Shown piece by piece: positions 32,473 through 40,327 of a DNA stretch of 64,000 nucleotides. Origin of the DNA: Streptomyces sp. NBC_00663 (lineage in GTDB: Bacteria > Actinomycetota > Actinomycetes > Streptomycetales > Streptomycetaceae); the NCBI RefSeq assembly GCF_036226885.1, contig NZ_CP109027.1, positions 5,146,001 to 5,210,000 on the forward strand, given 5' to 3'. Under the pieces are notes generated by a model. It saw only the letters and a program-made list of their open reading frames with translations. It made no database searches and had not been told where the DNA came from. Numbering within the stretch: position 1 is the first letter of the stretch; each line of letters starts with the position of its first letter. The position numbers and the translations under genes are program-made.

Positions 32473-32910
32473 GTGGTGAGCACCGACTGGAAGAGCGACC
32501 TCAGGCAGCGCGGCTACCGGCTGACGCCGCAGCGGCAACTCGTGCTCGAAGCCGTGGACACCCTTGAGCACGCGACCCCCGACGACATCCTCACGGAAGT
32601 GAAGAAGACCGCGTCGGGGGTCAACATTTCCACCGTCTACCGGACGCTGGAGCTCCTGGAGGAGCTGGGCCTGGTCAGCCACGCCCACCTGGGCCACGGC
32701 GCGCCGACGTACCACCTGGCCGACCGCCATCACCACATCCACCTGGTCTGCCGCGACTGCCAGAACGTCATCGAGGCCGACATCAAGGTGGCGGCGGAGT
32801 TCACCGCGAAGCTGCGCTCGACCTTCGGTTTCGAGACGGACATGAAGCACTTCGCGATCTTCGGCCGCTGCAAGGACTGTTCCCTGAAGGCTTCAACTAC
32901 CGAGTCGTAG
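32473..32910 (+). CDS. nur: Nickel-responsive Fur-family regulator Nur
   Basis: 145 residues, exactly the length I recall for S. coelicolor Nur. The N-terminal winged helix has RLTPQRQLVLEAVD and NISTVYRTLELLEELGL. The residues reported as Nur metal ligands are all present: His33, His86, His88 and His90 (nickel site), and His70, His72 and His126 (second site). CxxC pairs are at 93/96 and 133/136. Nur represses nickel uptake and the iron SOD gene when nickel is plentiful. GTG 32473 start. A nickel-binding-type gene lies at 58098 in the same window. Confidence 0.94.
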   Translation: MVSTDWKSDLRQRGYRLTPQRQLVLEAVDTLEHATPDDILTEVKKTASGVNISTVYRTLELLEELGLVSHAHLGHGAPTYHLADRHHHIHLVCRDCQNVIEADIKVAAEFTAKLRSTFGFETDMKHFAIFGRCKDCSLKASTTES

Positions 32911-32920
32911 GCTTAGGCGT

Positions 32921-33886
32921 ATGAAGAGCCCTCTGCTGTCCCTGCCCGGCGCCGTCCCCGGCGAAGGCGTGGACGAAGACGTCGCCGCCCACTACGGCGA
33001 CCTGTTCCGCGAGCAGCGCGCCCTCGCCGAGGGCACCGGATTCGTCGACCTCTCCCATCGAGGGGTCATCGCCGTCACCGGCGACGACCGGCTCAGCTGG
33101 CTGCATCTGCTGCTCACACAGCATGTCGCCGAGCTGCCCGTCGGAGAGGCCACTGAAGCGCTGGTGCTGTCCGCCAACGGCCATATCGAGCACGCGCTGT
33201 ATCTGGTCGACGACGGCGCGACGGTCTGGATCCACGTGGAACCGGGCACCCAGGAGGCGCTGCTCGCCTACCTGGAGTCCATGAAGTTCTTCTACCGCGT
33301 CGAGGTCACCGACCGCACCGCGGACATCGCGGTGGTCCACCTCCCGGCGGGCTCCATCGCCGAGGTGCCCGAGGGCGTCGTGGTCCGCGAGACGGCGTAC
33401 GGCCGCGATCTGTTCCTGCCCCGCGAGGACCTGGAGTCGTACGCGGCGAAGACCGGCCCGGCCGCCGGCCTCCTCGCCTACGAGGCGCTCCGCGTCGAGC
33501 AGCACCGCCCCCGCCTCGGCTTCGAGACCGACCACCGCACCATCCCGCACGAGCTGGGCTGGATCGGCACCGCGGTCCACCTCCAGAAGGGCTGCTACCG
33601 CGGCCAGGAGACGGTGGCCCGCGTCCAGAACCTGGGCAAGCCCCCGCGCCGCCTGGTCTTCCTGCACCTGGACGGCAGCGAGGTCCACCTCCCGCCCGCC
33701 GGCACGGACCTCCGCCTCGCGTCCGACGGCCCCGACGGCCGCAAGATCGGTTTCATCACGACGTCGGTACGGCACCATGAGCTGGGGCCGGTGGCGTTGG
33801 CGTTGGTGAAGCGGAACGTGGCCGTGGACGCGCCGTTGGTGGCGGGGGAGACGGCGGCGGCACAGGAAGTCGTGGTCGAGCCTTAG
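32921..33886 (+). CDS. YgfZ/GcvT-like folate-binding protein
   Basis: 321 residues of the aminomethyltransferase-like YgfZ family, which helps maintain Fe-S enzymes. The hallmark motif K-G-C-Y-x-G-Q-E is present (LQKGCYRGQETVARV near residue 225), with an N-terminal folate-binding domain (FVDLSHRGVIAVTGDDRLSW). ATG 32921 starts 10 bp after nur, so the two may share a transcript. The third-position GC of the last 100 codons is high and normal for the region. Confidence 0.91.
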   Translation: MKSPLLSLPGAVPGEGVDEDVAAHYGDLFREQRALAEGTGFVDLSHRGVIAVTGDDRLSWLHLLLTQHVAELPVGEATEALVLSANGHIEHALYLVDDGATVWIHVEPGTQEALLAYLESMKFFYRVEVTDRTADIAVVHLPAGSIAEVPEGVVVRETAYGRDLFLPREDLESYAAKTGPAAGLLAYEALRVEQHRPRLGFETDHRTIPHELGWIGTAVHLQKGCYRGQETVARVQNLGKPPRRLVFLHLDGSEVHLPPAGTDLRLASDGPDGRKIGFITTSVRHHELGPVALALVKRNVAVDAPLVAGETAAAQEVVVEP

Positions 33887-33928
33887 GGCTTGGCCGGCCC
33901 AGGGCTTTGGGCCCCTGGGTTCCCGACC

Positions 33929-34354
33929 TCAGATCTCCAGCAGGACCGTGAACGGGCCGTCGTTCGTCAGGGACACCCGCATCTGGGCGCCGAACCGGCC
34001 CGTCGCCACCGTCGCGCCGAGGGCGCGGAGCTGGGCGACGACCTCCTCGACGAGGGGCTCGGCGATGTCGCCGGGGGCGGCGGCGTTCCAGGTGGGGCGG
34101 CGGCCCTTGCGGGCGTCCCCGTACAGGGTGAACTGGCTGATGACAAGCAGGGGAGCGTCGGCGTCACTGCACGACCGCTCCTCGTGCAGCATGCGGATCG
34201 ACCAGAGTTTGCGGGCGAGTTGGGCCGCCTTCTCCTTGGTGTCCTCGTGCGTCACCCCGACGAGGACACAGAGCCCCTCGCCGCTGATCTCCCCGACCGT
34301 CTCGCCGTCGACCACGACACTCGCGCCGTCGACCCTCTGCACCACTGCACGCAT
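33929..34354 (-). CDS. dtd: D-aminoacyl-tRNA deacylase
   Basis: 141 residues, full length for DTD, which hydrolyses D-amino acids mischarged onto tRNA. It starts with MRAVVQRVDGASVVVDGE. The cross-subunit Gly-cisPro motif appears as TNDGPFTVLLE near the C-terminus, and the SQFTLYGD motif near residue 77. ATG 34354. Convergent with the ygfZ-like gene. Confidence 0.95.
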   Translation of the reverse strand: MRAVVQRVDGASVVVDGETVGEISGEGLCVLVGVTHEDTKEKAAQLARKLWSIRMLHEERSCSDADAPLLVISQFTLYGDARKGRRPTWNAAAPGDIAEPLVEEVVAQLRALGATVATGRFGAQMRVSLTNDGPFTVLLEI

Positions 34355-34510
34355 GGCCCCATGATGCCGTGCGGGCGGCGGCCCACCCGCACGGGGCTTC
34401 TCAATGATCCTTACCCCCCATCTGGGCCGTTCGGGGGCACTCGGTCACATAGCGGCCACTTGGGGTGGCACGATGCTCACACACGGCGGTCGAGGGGACG
34501 GTAGAGGCAC

Positions 34511-35068
34511 ATGAGCACACCGAGTACCGAGCAGCCACCCGAGTCCGCGGTCAGACCACCCGCGCAGCGGCTGCCCGTGGACCCGCCGGAGCCCGACCTG
34601 GCCGTCCTGAACCTGCCCGCGCTGCGCACGCTGCGCCGGGACGCCCAGCGTGACGAGGCGGACCTCAGCTATGTGCGGCGTCTGCTCCAGGGCCGTATCG
34701 ACATCCTGCGCGCGGAGCTGGCCCGGCGTTCCCCGGCGGGCGAGGGCTCGGTCGTGGACCGGCTCTCGGAGATCCTCACGGACGCTCCGGCCCGCCAGCG
34801 CTCCTCCGCCCGCCACGTCACGCTGGGCACCCCGCACAACGAGGAGTACCGCCGCCTGGCCGCCGACATGCTCGCCGAGGTCGAACTCTCCGACCTCGCC
34901 GCCCGCACGGACGCCGAGCTGAACGAGGCGATGGGCCGCCTGGTCCGCTACGAACAGCAGGTCTCCCGCCGCCGACAGCACCTCCAGCGCACGACGGACG
35001 AGTGCAGCGGCGAGATCGCCCGCCGCTACCGGGAGGGCGAGGCGCAGGTGGACGACTTGCTGATGTGA
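34511..35068 (+). CDS. rsiG: RsiG, c-di-GMP-dependent anti-sigma factor for WhiG
   Basis: 185-residue coiled-coil protein. RsiG binds c-di-GMP through two copies of E(x3)S(x2)R(x3)Q(x3)D and then sequesters the sporulation sigma factor WhiG. Both copies are exact here: Glu49, Ser53, Arg56, Gln60, Asp64 and Glu148, Ser152, Arg155, Gln159, Asp163. The N-terminal 35 residues are Pro-rich and probably disordered. GAGGGGACGGTAGAGG precedes ATG 34511. It links this locus to second-messenger control of sporulation, as do the dev genes downstream. Confidence 0.95.
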   Translation: MSTPSTEQPPESAVRPPAQRLPVDPPEPDLAVLNLPALRTLRRDAQRDEADLSYVRRLLQGRIDILRAELARRSPAGEGSVVDRLSEILTDAPARQRSSARHVTLGTPHNEEYRRLAADMLAEVELSDLAARTDAELNEAMGRLVRYEQQVSRRRQHLQRTTDECSGEIARRYREGEAQVDDLLM

Positions 35069-35103
35069 GGGGGAGCAGGCTCGCCGACGCCGCTCCCTAT
35101 CTC

Positions 35104-35176
35104 TCAGCCCGTCCGGCGTTCGAGGACGAGGCCCTTTCGGGGCCGACAGCGGGGGTCTGGGGGCGGCAGCCCCCAG
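35104..35176. repeat. Dispersed Streptomyces repeat, family A, copy 2
   Basis: Same layout as 7720-7791: CCGTCCGGCGTTCGAGGACGA, then GGCCCTTTCGGGGCC, then the hairpin CTGGGGGC-GGCA-GCCCCCAG. It lies in the gap between rsiG and the acetyltransferase gene and probably terminates rsiG transcription. Confidence 0.8.
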
Positions 35177-35249
35177 TGATGGGACGGGTAGGGGCGGCGG
35201 GGGCGAAAACTGTTGTGGCCCGCACCCACCACCCCCCTACCGTGACCCC

Positions 35250-36512
35250 ATGACCACCCGCCGCCCGCACTCCGCCATCGACGTCCGCCCCCTCACCGAG
35301 GCCGACATCCCCGACTGGACCCGCGCCCTCCACACCGGCTTCCTCCGCAGCCCCACCCCCACCCAGCAGGAGATCGACTCCCGCACCGGCTACCTCCTGG
35401 CCCACCGCACCCAGGGCGCCTTCGACACCGACCGCTGCGTGGCGACGTTCCGCTCCTTCGACCAGCAGCTCACCGTCCCCGGCGGCAACCAGATCCCCGC
35501 CGACGCCATCTCGAACGTCGCCGTCACCGCCACCCACCGCCGCCGCGGCCTCCTGACCCGCATGATGAGCAAGGACCTCACCGCCGCGAAGGACCGCGGA
35601 GACGTCGCCGCCACCCTCATCGCCGCCGAGTACCAGATCTACGGCCGCTACGGCTTCGGCCCCACCACCTGGATGACCGAGTGGACCGTCGACGTCCCCC
35701 GGGCCGGCCTCGACCCCCGCTGGTCCACCCCGGACGACGGCGGCCGTATCGACCTCGTCGACGCCGAGGACGTCCGCAAACTCGGCCCCGAGCTGCATGA
35801 GCGCCTGCGCCGCGTCCAGCCCGGCGCGGTCAGCCGCGACGACCGCTGGTGGCAGGTCAACACGGGTGTCGTCCACCTGGAGCCCACGCCGTGGGCGGAA
35901 CCCTTCTACGCCCTGTACCGCTCCCCGTCCGGTGAGCCCGAGGGCCTGGTGTCCTACCTCTGCGACGACACCTGGCACGACAAGCAGCCGCACGACACGG
36001 CCCAGGTGAAGTGGCTGATCGCGACGACCCCCGCCGCCGAACGCGCCCTGTGGCACTACCTCTGCTCGATCGACTGGGTCACCCAGGTGAAGACCGGCTG
36101 GCGCGCCCCCGACGACCTGCTCCCCTTCCACCTCCCCAACCCGCGGGCCGCGAAGGCCACCACGCAGGCGGACTGGCTGTGGGTGCGGCTGCTGGACGTC
36201 GTACGGGCGCTGGAGGCGCGGGCGTACGACGGGGAGGGCTCCCTGGTTCTGGAGGTGGCCGACGCGGCCGGGCTGGCCGGGGGGCGTTACCGGCTGGAGG
36301 CGGCGGCGGACGGCGCGTCCTGCGTGCCGACCGGAGAGAGCCCCGAACTCACCCTGGACGTCGCCGACTTGGCGGCCCTGTGGCTGGGCGACGAGTCCGC
36401 CGTACGGCTCGCGGCGCTGGGCCGCGTCCGGGAAGAACGAGTGGGCGCCGCCCAGGTGGCCGACGCCCTACTGCGTACGTCCAGGCGACCGTGGTGCCCG
36501 GACATGTTCTGA
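35250..36512 (+). CDS. Eis-like GNAT N-acetyltransferase
   Basis: 420 residues with the Eis layout: an N-terminal GNAT domain (VAVTATHRRRGLLTRMMSKD near residue 92 is the acetyl-CoA loop), a second degenerate GNAT region, and a C-terminal SCP2-like domain. The chain ends in Phe (PWCPDMF), whose carboxylate acts as general base in Eis proteins. Eis enzymes acetylate amines on aminoglycosides and peptides; the natural substrate here is unknown. ATG 35250. Confidence 0.9.
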   Translation: MTTRRPHSAIDVRPLTEADIPDWTRALHTGFLRSPTPTQQEIDSRTGYLLAHRTQGAFDTDRCVATFRSFDQQLTVPGGNQIPADAISNVAVTATHRRRGLLTRMMSKDLTAAKDRGDVAATLIAAEYQIYGRYGFGPTTWMTEWTVDVPRAGLDPRWSTPDDGGRIDLVDAEDVRKLGPELHERLRRVQPGAVSRDDRWWQVNTGVVHLEPTPWAEPFYALYRSPSGEPEGLVSYLCDDTWHDKQPHDTAQVKWLIATTPAAERALWHYLCSIDWVTQVKTGWRAPDDLLPFHLPNPRAAKATTQADWLWVRLLDVVRALEARAYDGEGSLVLEVADAAGLAGGRYRLEAAADGASCVPTGESPELTLDVADLAALWLGDESAVRLAALGRVREERVGAAQVADALLRTSRRPWCPDMF

Positions 36513-36663
36513 GACCTCCCTCCGACGACGGACGACAAGGACGAATCCGTAGCTGTTGCTGTTGAGTTGTGAGGCTGTGCTTGTGGAGTTGTGGCTGTGC
36601 TTCAGAAGCCGATGTTCAGTTGTCGATGTTCAGTTGTGACTGTGCTGTCTTCCGCTGACCGAG

Positions 36664-36696
36664 CGGGCTCCCGGCTCCCCTCCGGAAGGGAGCCCG
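36664..36696. terminator. Hairpin between Eis-like gene and small membrane peptide
   Basis: CGGGCTCCC at 36664-36672 pairs with GGGAGCCCG at 36688-36696. It sits in a 219-bp gap between convergent genes. The left part of that gap has short imperfect repeats (GATGTTCAGTTGT twice and TGTGGCTGTGCTT-like units) and no gene that I can see. Confidence 0.6.
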
Positions 36697-36731
36697 ATCG
36701 GCCGGACTGACGTCGGACGTGGGCGGTCCGG

Positions 36732-36914
36732 TCAGCCGGACTGGGCGAGCAGCATCACGAGGATCGCCGCTCCGAGGCCGCCCACCATGGTGTTCCTGGC
36801 CTTGACGCCGACCGTGAGCAGCAGGAAGGCGATGATGCCCATCGGCCCCCATTTCCACTGCACGAGCTGCTCGAATCCGATGGCTAGGGCGGCGATGGCG
36901 ATGGCGAACGGCAT
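36732..36914 (-). CDS. Small membrane peptide divergent to devE (60 aa)
   Basis: 60 residues, two membrane helices (PFAIAIAALAIGFEQLVQW and GPMGIIAFLLLTVGVKA). Homologous to the 62-residue peptide at 38057-38245: both have (F/V)EQ-VQWK(W/Y)G and LLL(T/S)VGVKA(R/K). GGGGGGAT precedes the ATG, and a longer frame upstream is not needed. It is divergent from devE and shares its control region. Function unknown; the pairing with a GntR regulator is repeated next door. Confidence 0.8.
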   Translation of the reverse strand: MPFAIAIAALAIGFEQLVQWKWGPMGIIAFLLLTVGVKARNTMVGGLGAAILVMLLAQSG

Positions 36915-37005
36915 GACGATCCCCCCTGGGCGAAGCATGGTGTCGTGCTGCGTGTCGTGCGCGGTCGGCTGGCGCCAACCCCCTTGAAGCTTGACCATGT
37001 TGTGC

Positions 37006-37108
37006 AAGTTGGTAACCAACTTCACTGTACTTATCTCCGCTTGGAAGCGTCTCATAACCACCTTCCCTCGAACTGCCCAAAGATGGCGGGAAGTTGTAGT
37101 GTTTGGTC
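37006..37108. promoter_or_regulatory. devE control region with AAGTTGGT palindrome
   Basis: Contains the perfect palindrome AAGTTGGT-A-ACCAACTT (37006-37022). TAGTGT at 37097-37102 is a likely -10, 6 nt before the GTG of devE, so the mRNA is probably leaderless. The 103 nt from AAGTTGG to the GTG match, in sequence and exact length, the segment before devA (38316-38418). It is a good candidate operator for DevE/DevA and may also govern the divergent peptide. Confidence 0.75.
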
Positions 37109-38011
37109 GTGGACCCGAAACCCGTCTCCGTCAATGGGCCGGAGAAGGCGCAGCGGTCACAGAGGTCACCCCGCGAGGTGGCCGACGAGCTGCGTTCCCG
37201 CATCCGGTCCGGTGAGCTGCGGCCGGGTCAGCGCATGCCCACCCAGGCCAGGCTGGCGGACGAGTTCGAGGTGGAGCGCGGAGCCGTACGGCAGGCCCTG
37301 CGCATCCTTCAGTCGGAGCAGCTGCTCACCAACGTCTCCAAGGGCAGCCCCGCGACGGTCGCCACCGACCTCGGCAGGGCGCTGACCGGCCCCGGAGCCC
37401 CGCCGCTGCCGACGATGGTCGCCCTCGCCCCGCGCGTGGCCGCCGCCTTCGCCACCCCGCACGTCGAGATAGACGCCCTGTGTCTGACCTCGGTCTCCTT
37501 CAACCTCGCCCTCGGCGAACCGCTGCGCCAGATTCACGCCGGACGACTGAAACCGGCCAAGGTCGACGTCCGTGTCCTGCTGCCGAGCCGGGACATCGAG
37601 CTGGCCTTCCCGATCCCCGTGGACGCCTCGACGGACGGCAGGGTGCAGCGCCGCTGGCTGTCCCAGCGCAACGCCCAGGGGCAGGTGCTCCGGCACAACC
37701 TCCTGGCCCTGCGCGCCACCCACGGCATCGACGTCAAGGTCACCTTCCGGGCCCTGCCCTTCACCCCGCCGGTGAAGCTCTACCTGCTCAACAACACGGA
37801 AGCCCTCTTCGCCTACTACACGCTCACCAAGCGCGAGGAGGAGATCGACCACGAGCAGCTGGTGATGTACGACGCGGAGGGCACCCAGTCGATGCTGTTC
37901 GCCTTCGAGCAGGGTGCCGGGCTGCGGGACACCACCTTCGTGGAGCAGTCCCATCTGTGGTTCAACGCACTGTGGGAGACGATCAGTTCGGAGCTGACGC
38001 TCACGAGCTGA
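37109..38011 (+). CDS. devE: DevA-like GntR regulator (DevE type)
   Basis: 300-residue GntR regulator from GTG 37109. The N-terminal winged helix (about residues 20-85) has PREVADELRSRIRSGELRPG and ERGAVRQALRILQSEQLLTN. The C-terminal effector domain is shared with devA (QIHAGRLKPAKVDVRVLLPS, THGIDVKVTFRALPFTPPVK). The order devE, small ORF, devA, devB matches S. coelicolor as I recall it, where devA-like duplicates have distinct developmental roles. The gene is probably leaderless and self-regulated through the palindrome at 37006. Confidence 0.85.
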   Translation: MDPKPVSVNGPEKAQRSQRSPREVADELRSRIRSGELRPGQRMPTQARLADEFEVERGAVRQALRILQSEQLLTNVSKGSPATVATDLGRALTGPGAPPLPTMVALAPRVAAAFATPHVEIDALCLTSVSFNLALGEPLRQIHAGRLKPAKVDVRVLLPSRDIELAFPIPVDASTDGRVQRRWLSQRNAQGQVLRHNLLALRATHGIDVKVTFRALPFTPPVKLYLLNNTEALFAYYTLTKREEEIDHEQLVMYDAEGTQSMLFAFEQGAGLRDTTFVEQSHLWFNALWETISSELTLTS

Positions 38012-38056
38012 GGTCTCCCACAGGGGTGGATCCAAGGGGACCCGGGTGGTTCCTCT

Positions 38057-38245
38057 TCATAGGGCGGGCCCCGCGACGAGGAGGGCGAGCATCACGGCGC
38101 CGACGGAGCTCAGGGCCGGACTCTTGGCCTTGACGCCGACGCTGAGCAGCAGCAGGCCGAGGATGCCGGCGGCGCCGTACTTCCACTGGACGGTCTGCTC
38201 GACGCCGACGGCGAAGATGGCGGAGAGGAGGTAGATGGCGGGCAT
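38057..38245 (-). CDS. Small membrane peptide divergent to devA (62 aa)
   Basis: 62 residues with two membrane helices (PAIYLLSAIFAVGVEQTVQW and GILGLLLLSVGVKAKS). It is a paralogue of the peptide at 36732-36914 and placed identically, divergent from a GntR gene. AAGGGGGAA precedes its ATG. The persistence of the pairing after duplication suggests that peptide and regulator work together, for example peptide as target or sensor. Function unknown. Confidence 0.8.
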   Translation of the reverse strand: MPAIYLLSAIFAVGVEQTVQWKYGAAGILGLLLLSVGVKAKSPALSSVGAVMLALLVAGPAL

Positions 38246-38303
38246 GTGGTTCCCCCTTAGGGCGTGAGGCGGGGCGGTTGGGCTACAAGGAGGCAAAACT
38301 TCC

Positions 38304-38418
38304 GCCAACTTGGAGAAGTTGGCAACCATCTCTGATGTAGTTGTCCCCACTTGGTACCTACTCCGAAACAACTCTCAAGCAACTCCCCATAGATGGACGA
38401 GAGTTGTAGCGTTTGGTC
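38304..38418. promoter_or_regulatory. devA control region with CCAACTT/AAGTTGG inverted repeat
   Basis: GCCAACTT (38304-38311) and AAGTTGGC (38316-38323) form a perfect 8-bp-arm inverted repeat with a 4-nt centre. TAGCGT at 38407-38412 is a likely -10, 6 nt before GTG 38419. The last 103 nt are co-linear with the devE control region, sharing stretches such as AAGTTGG-AACCA and TTTGGTCGTG. Autoregulation of devA has been reported in S. coelicolor; this is the likely site. Confidence 0.75.
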
Positions 38419-39291
38419 GTGACCCAGGAGAACGTGGCATTGAACGGCAGCAGAAAACTCTCGCCCCAGGAGATCGCCGACATCCTCCGGGACCGGATCC
38501 GCGCCGGCGATCTGAAGGCGGGCGACCGCCTGCCCACCCAGGCGGAACTCGCCGAGGAGTTCAACGTCGAACGCGGCACCGTCCGCCAGGCCCTGCGCGC
38601 CCTCCAGGAGGACGGCCTCCTCAGCAACGTGAGCAAGGGCAGCCCGCCCCGGATCGCGCAACCGGCACCGGTCAGGGGGGCGCCGCAGCCGACGATGGTC
38701 TCGCTCGCGCCCAGGATGACCGAGGCCTTCTCGGCGGCACGGGTACGCGTGGACGTCGTGAGCCACACCTCCGAGACCCTGATGCTGGCCCTCGGCGACG
38801 CACTGCGCCAGATACACGAGGACAGGATCCGCCCCCAGTCCATCGAGTTCCGCGTCCTGCTGCCGTCCCGGGACATCAACCTCGCCTTCCCCGTCCTGGT
38901 CGAGCGGGACGGCGAGGAGGACCCGGTCCACCAGCGCTGGCTGAAGATGCGCAACGCCCAGGCCCACGTGCTGAAGCACAACCTCAACGCCGTCCGCTCC
39001 ACCCACGGCATCGACGTCACGGTCACCTTCCGCGCCCTGCCCTTCACCCCGCCGGTGAAGATGTACCTGCTCAACGGGGACGAGGTACTGCTCGGCTACT
39101 ACATGCTCGAACGCCGCGAGGAGGAGTACGAGAGCCAGACCCTGGAGATGTACGACGTCCTCGGCTCCCGCTCCGTCCTCTTCTCCTTCGTGAAGGAAGC
39201 GGGCCAGCGCGACGCGGCGTTCGTGGAGGAATCCCAGAAGTGGTTCGACGCCCTCTGGGAAACCATCACGACGGACCTGACACTCTCCTAG
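38419..39291 (+). CDS. devA: Developmental GntR regulator DevA
   Basis: 290 residues from GTG 38419. Winged helix SPQEIADILRDRIRAGDLKA and ERGTVRQALRALQEDGLLSN (about residues 12-75), then the DevA-type effector domain (THGIDVTVTFRALPFTPPVK, VSKGSPPRIAQ). In S. coelicolor DevA is needed for aerial hyphae and correct spore septation and forms an operon with devB. Here devB starts inside the devA stop codon, consistent with that. Paralogue of the upstream devE. Confidence 0.88.
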   Translation: MTQENVALNGSRKLSPQEIADILRDRIRAGDLKAGDRLPTQAELAEEFNVERGTVRQALRALQEDGLLSNVSKGSPPRIAQPAPVRGAPQPTMVSLAPRMTEAFSAARVRVDVVSHTSETLMLALGDALRQIHEDRIRPQSIEFRVLLPSRDINLAFPVLVERDGEEDPVHQRWLKMRNAQAHVLKHNLNAVRSTHGIDVTVTFRALPFTPPVKMYLLNGDEVLLGYYMLERREEEYESQTLEMYDVLGSRSVLFSFVKEAGQRDAAFVEESQKWFDALWETITTDLTLS

Positions 39292-40028
39292 TGACTCCTG
39301 ATACGGCGCAGACTGATTCGGTGGCAGAAGAGACAGCGGAACTGCGAGAAGTGATCAAGCAGGCCAAGGTCGTGCTGTGGGACTTCGACGGCCCGATCTG
39401 CCAGCTTTTCGCGGGGCATTCGGCGGAGCGCGTGGCGACGGAACTGGTCGAGTGGCTGGAGAGCCGCGGCCTGCACGGTCTGGTGACGGAGGACGAACGG
39501 AAGTCCCTCAATCCTCAGGTGATCCTGGCAGCCGTCGACCGACGGCACCCGGACAGCGACCTGGTCGCGGAACTGGAGGAACGTCTCACCAGGGAGGAGT
39601 TGCGCGCCGCGTCCTCGGCCCGGCCCACCATCTACGCCGACCCGCTGATACGCACCTGGACGGCCGTGGGCGCCCGGTTGGCCGTTACGACCAACAACTC
39701 ACCCAAGGTGGTCCGCGCTTACCTGAACGGCCGCGATCTGCTTCCGTGCTTCGCCCCCCACATCTACGGCCGTACCCAGGACCTCAACCACCTCAAGCCC
39801 AACCCGCACTGCCTCAATCGCGCGCTCAACGCGACGGGTACGGCCCCCTCCGAGGCCCTGATGATCGGCGACTCCTCCTTCGACTACGTCGCCGCCCACA
39901 GGGCGCGCGTTCCGTTCGTCGGCTACGCGCGTAACGAGGACAAGGAGCGGGAACTGAGGGCGGCGGGAGCCATGGTCGTGGTGCGCTCGCTGGACGTGAT
40001 CCAGTCCATGGTGAAGAGCCGGCCCTGA
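39291..40028 (+). CDS. devB: DevB, HAD-superfamily hydrolase
   Basis: 245 residues. HAD motif I is VVLWDFDGPICQLFAG near residue 26 (nucleophile Asp in DFDG). Motif II is the Thr in AVTTNNSPK, and motifs III/IV are KPNPHCL and ALMIGDSSFDYVAA. GTG 39291 overlaps the devA stop by 1 bp; GTG 39319 is an alternative start. A small-molecule phosphatase role is likely, substrate unknown. The co-transcription with devA fits the reported devAB operon. Confidence 0.88.
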   Translation: MTPDTAQTDSVAEETAELREVIKQAKVVLWDFDGPICQLFAGHSAERVATELVEWLESRGLHGLVTEDERKSLNPQVILAAVDRRHPDSDLVAELEERLTREELRAASSARPTIYADPLIRTWTAVGARLAVTTNNSPKVVRAYLNGRDLLPCFAPHIYGRTQDLNHLKPNPHCLNRALNATGTAPSEALMIGDSSFDYVAAHRARVPFVGYARNEDKERELRAAGAMVVVRSLDVIQSMVKSRP

Positions 40029-40327
40029 GTCATCGGAGCCGGGCCCAAGACACATCGAGTGCGTTGGAAGCACCTCGCCAGGTGACTCCCCGGACTGGCC
40101 GGAAAGACCGGCCGCATGCGATAGCATCCCCGAACCGCTTGAGCCAAACGCTCGGTCCCGCGCGTGTAATGGGTGAGAACACCTCATCCTCGGCCGGCCT
40201 GACGAGGTAGAGAATCCACCACCCGTAGTGGCTACTCGAGCTCGGCTCTGGTCGTGCCTGATAAAAACGGCAATTACTGTTGCCTTGCCGTACCTACCTC
40301 CCTCGCGCGAGTCATCCGGAGCGGCCC
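40029..40327. other. Gene-free leader upstream of the double APH gene
   Basis: About 300 bp with no supported gene. It is less GC-rich near 40255-40285 (CTGATAAAAACGGCAATTAC), probably the promoter or 5' leader of the next gene. A frame from GTG 40254 (MPDKNGNYCCLAV...) is open into the APH gene in another frame, but its codon use is poor after the first residues. No tRNA and no riboswitch that I can recognise. Confidence 0.5.
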
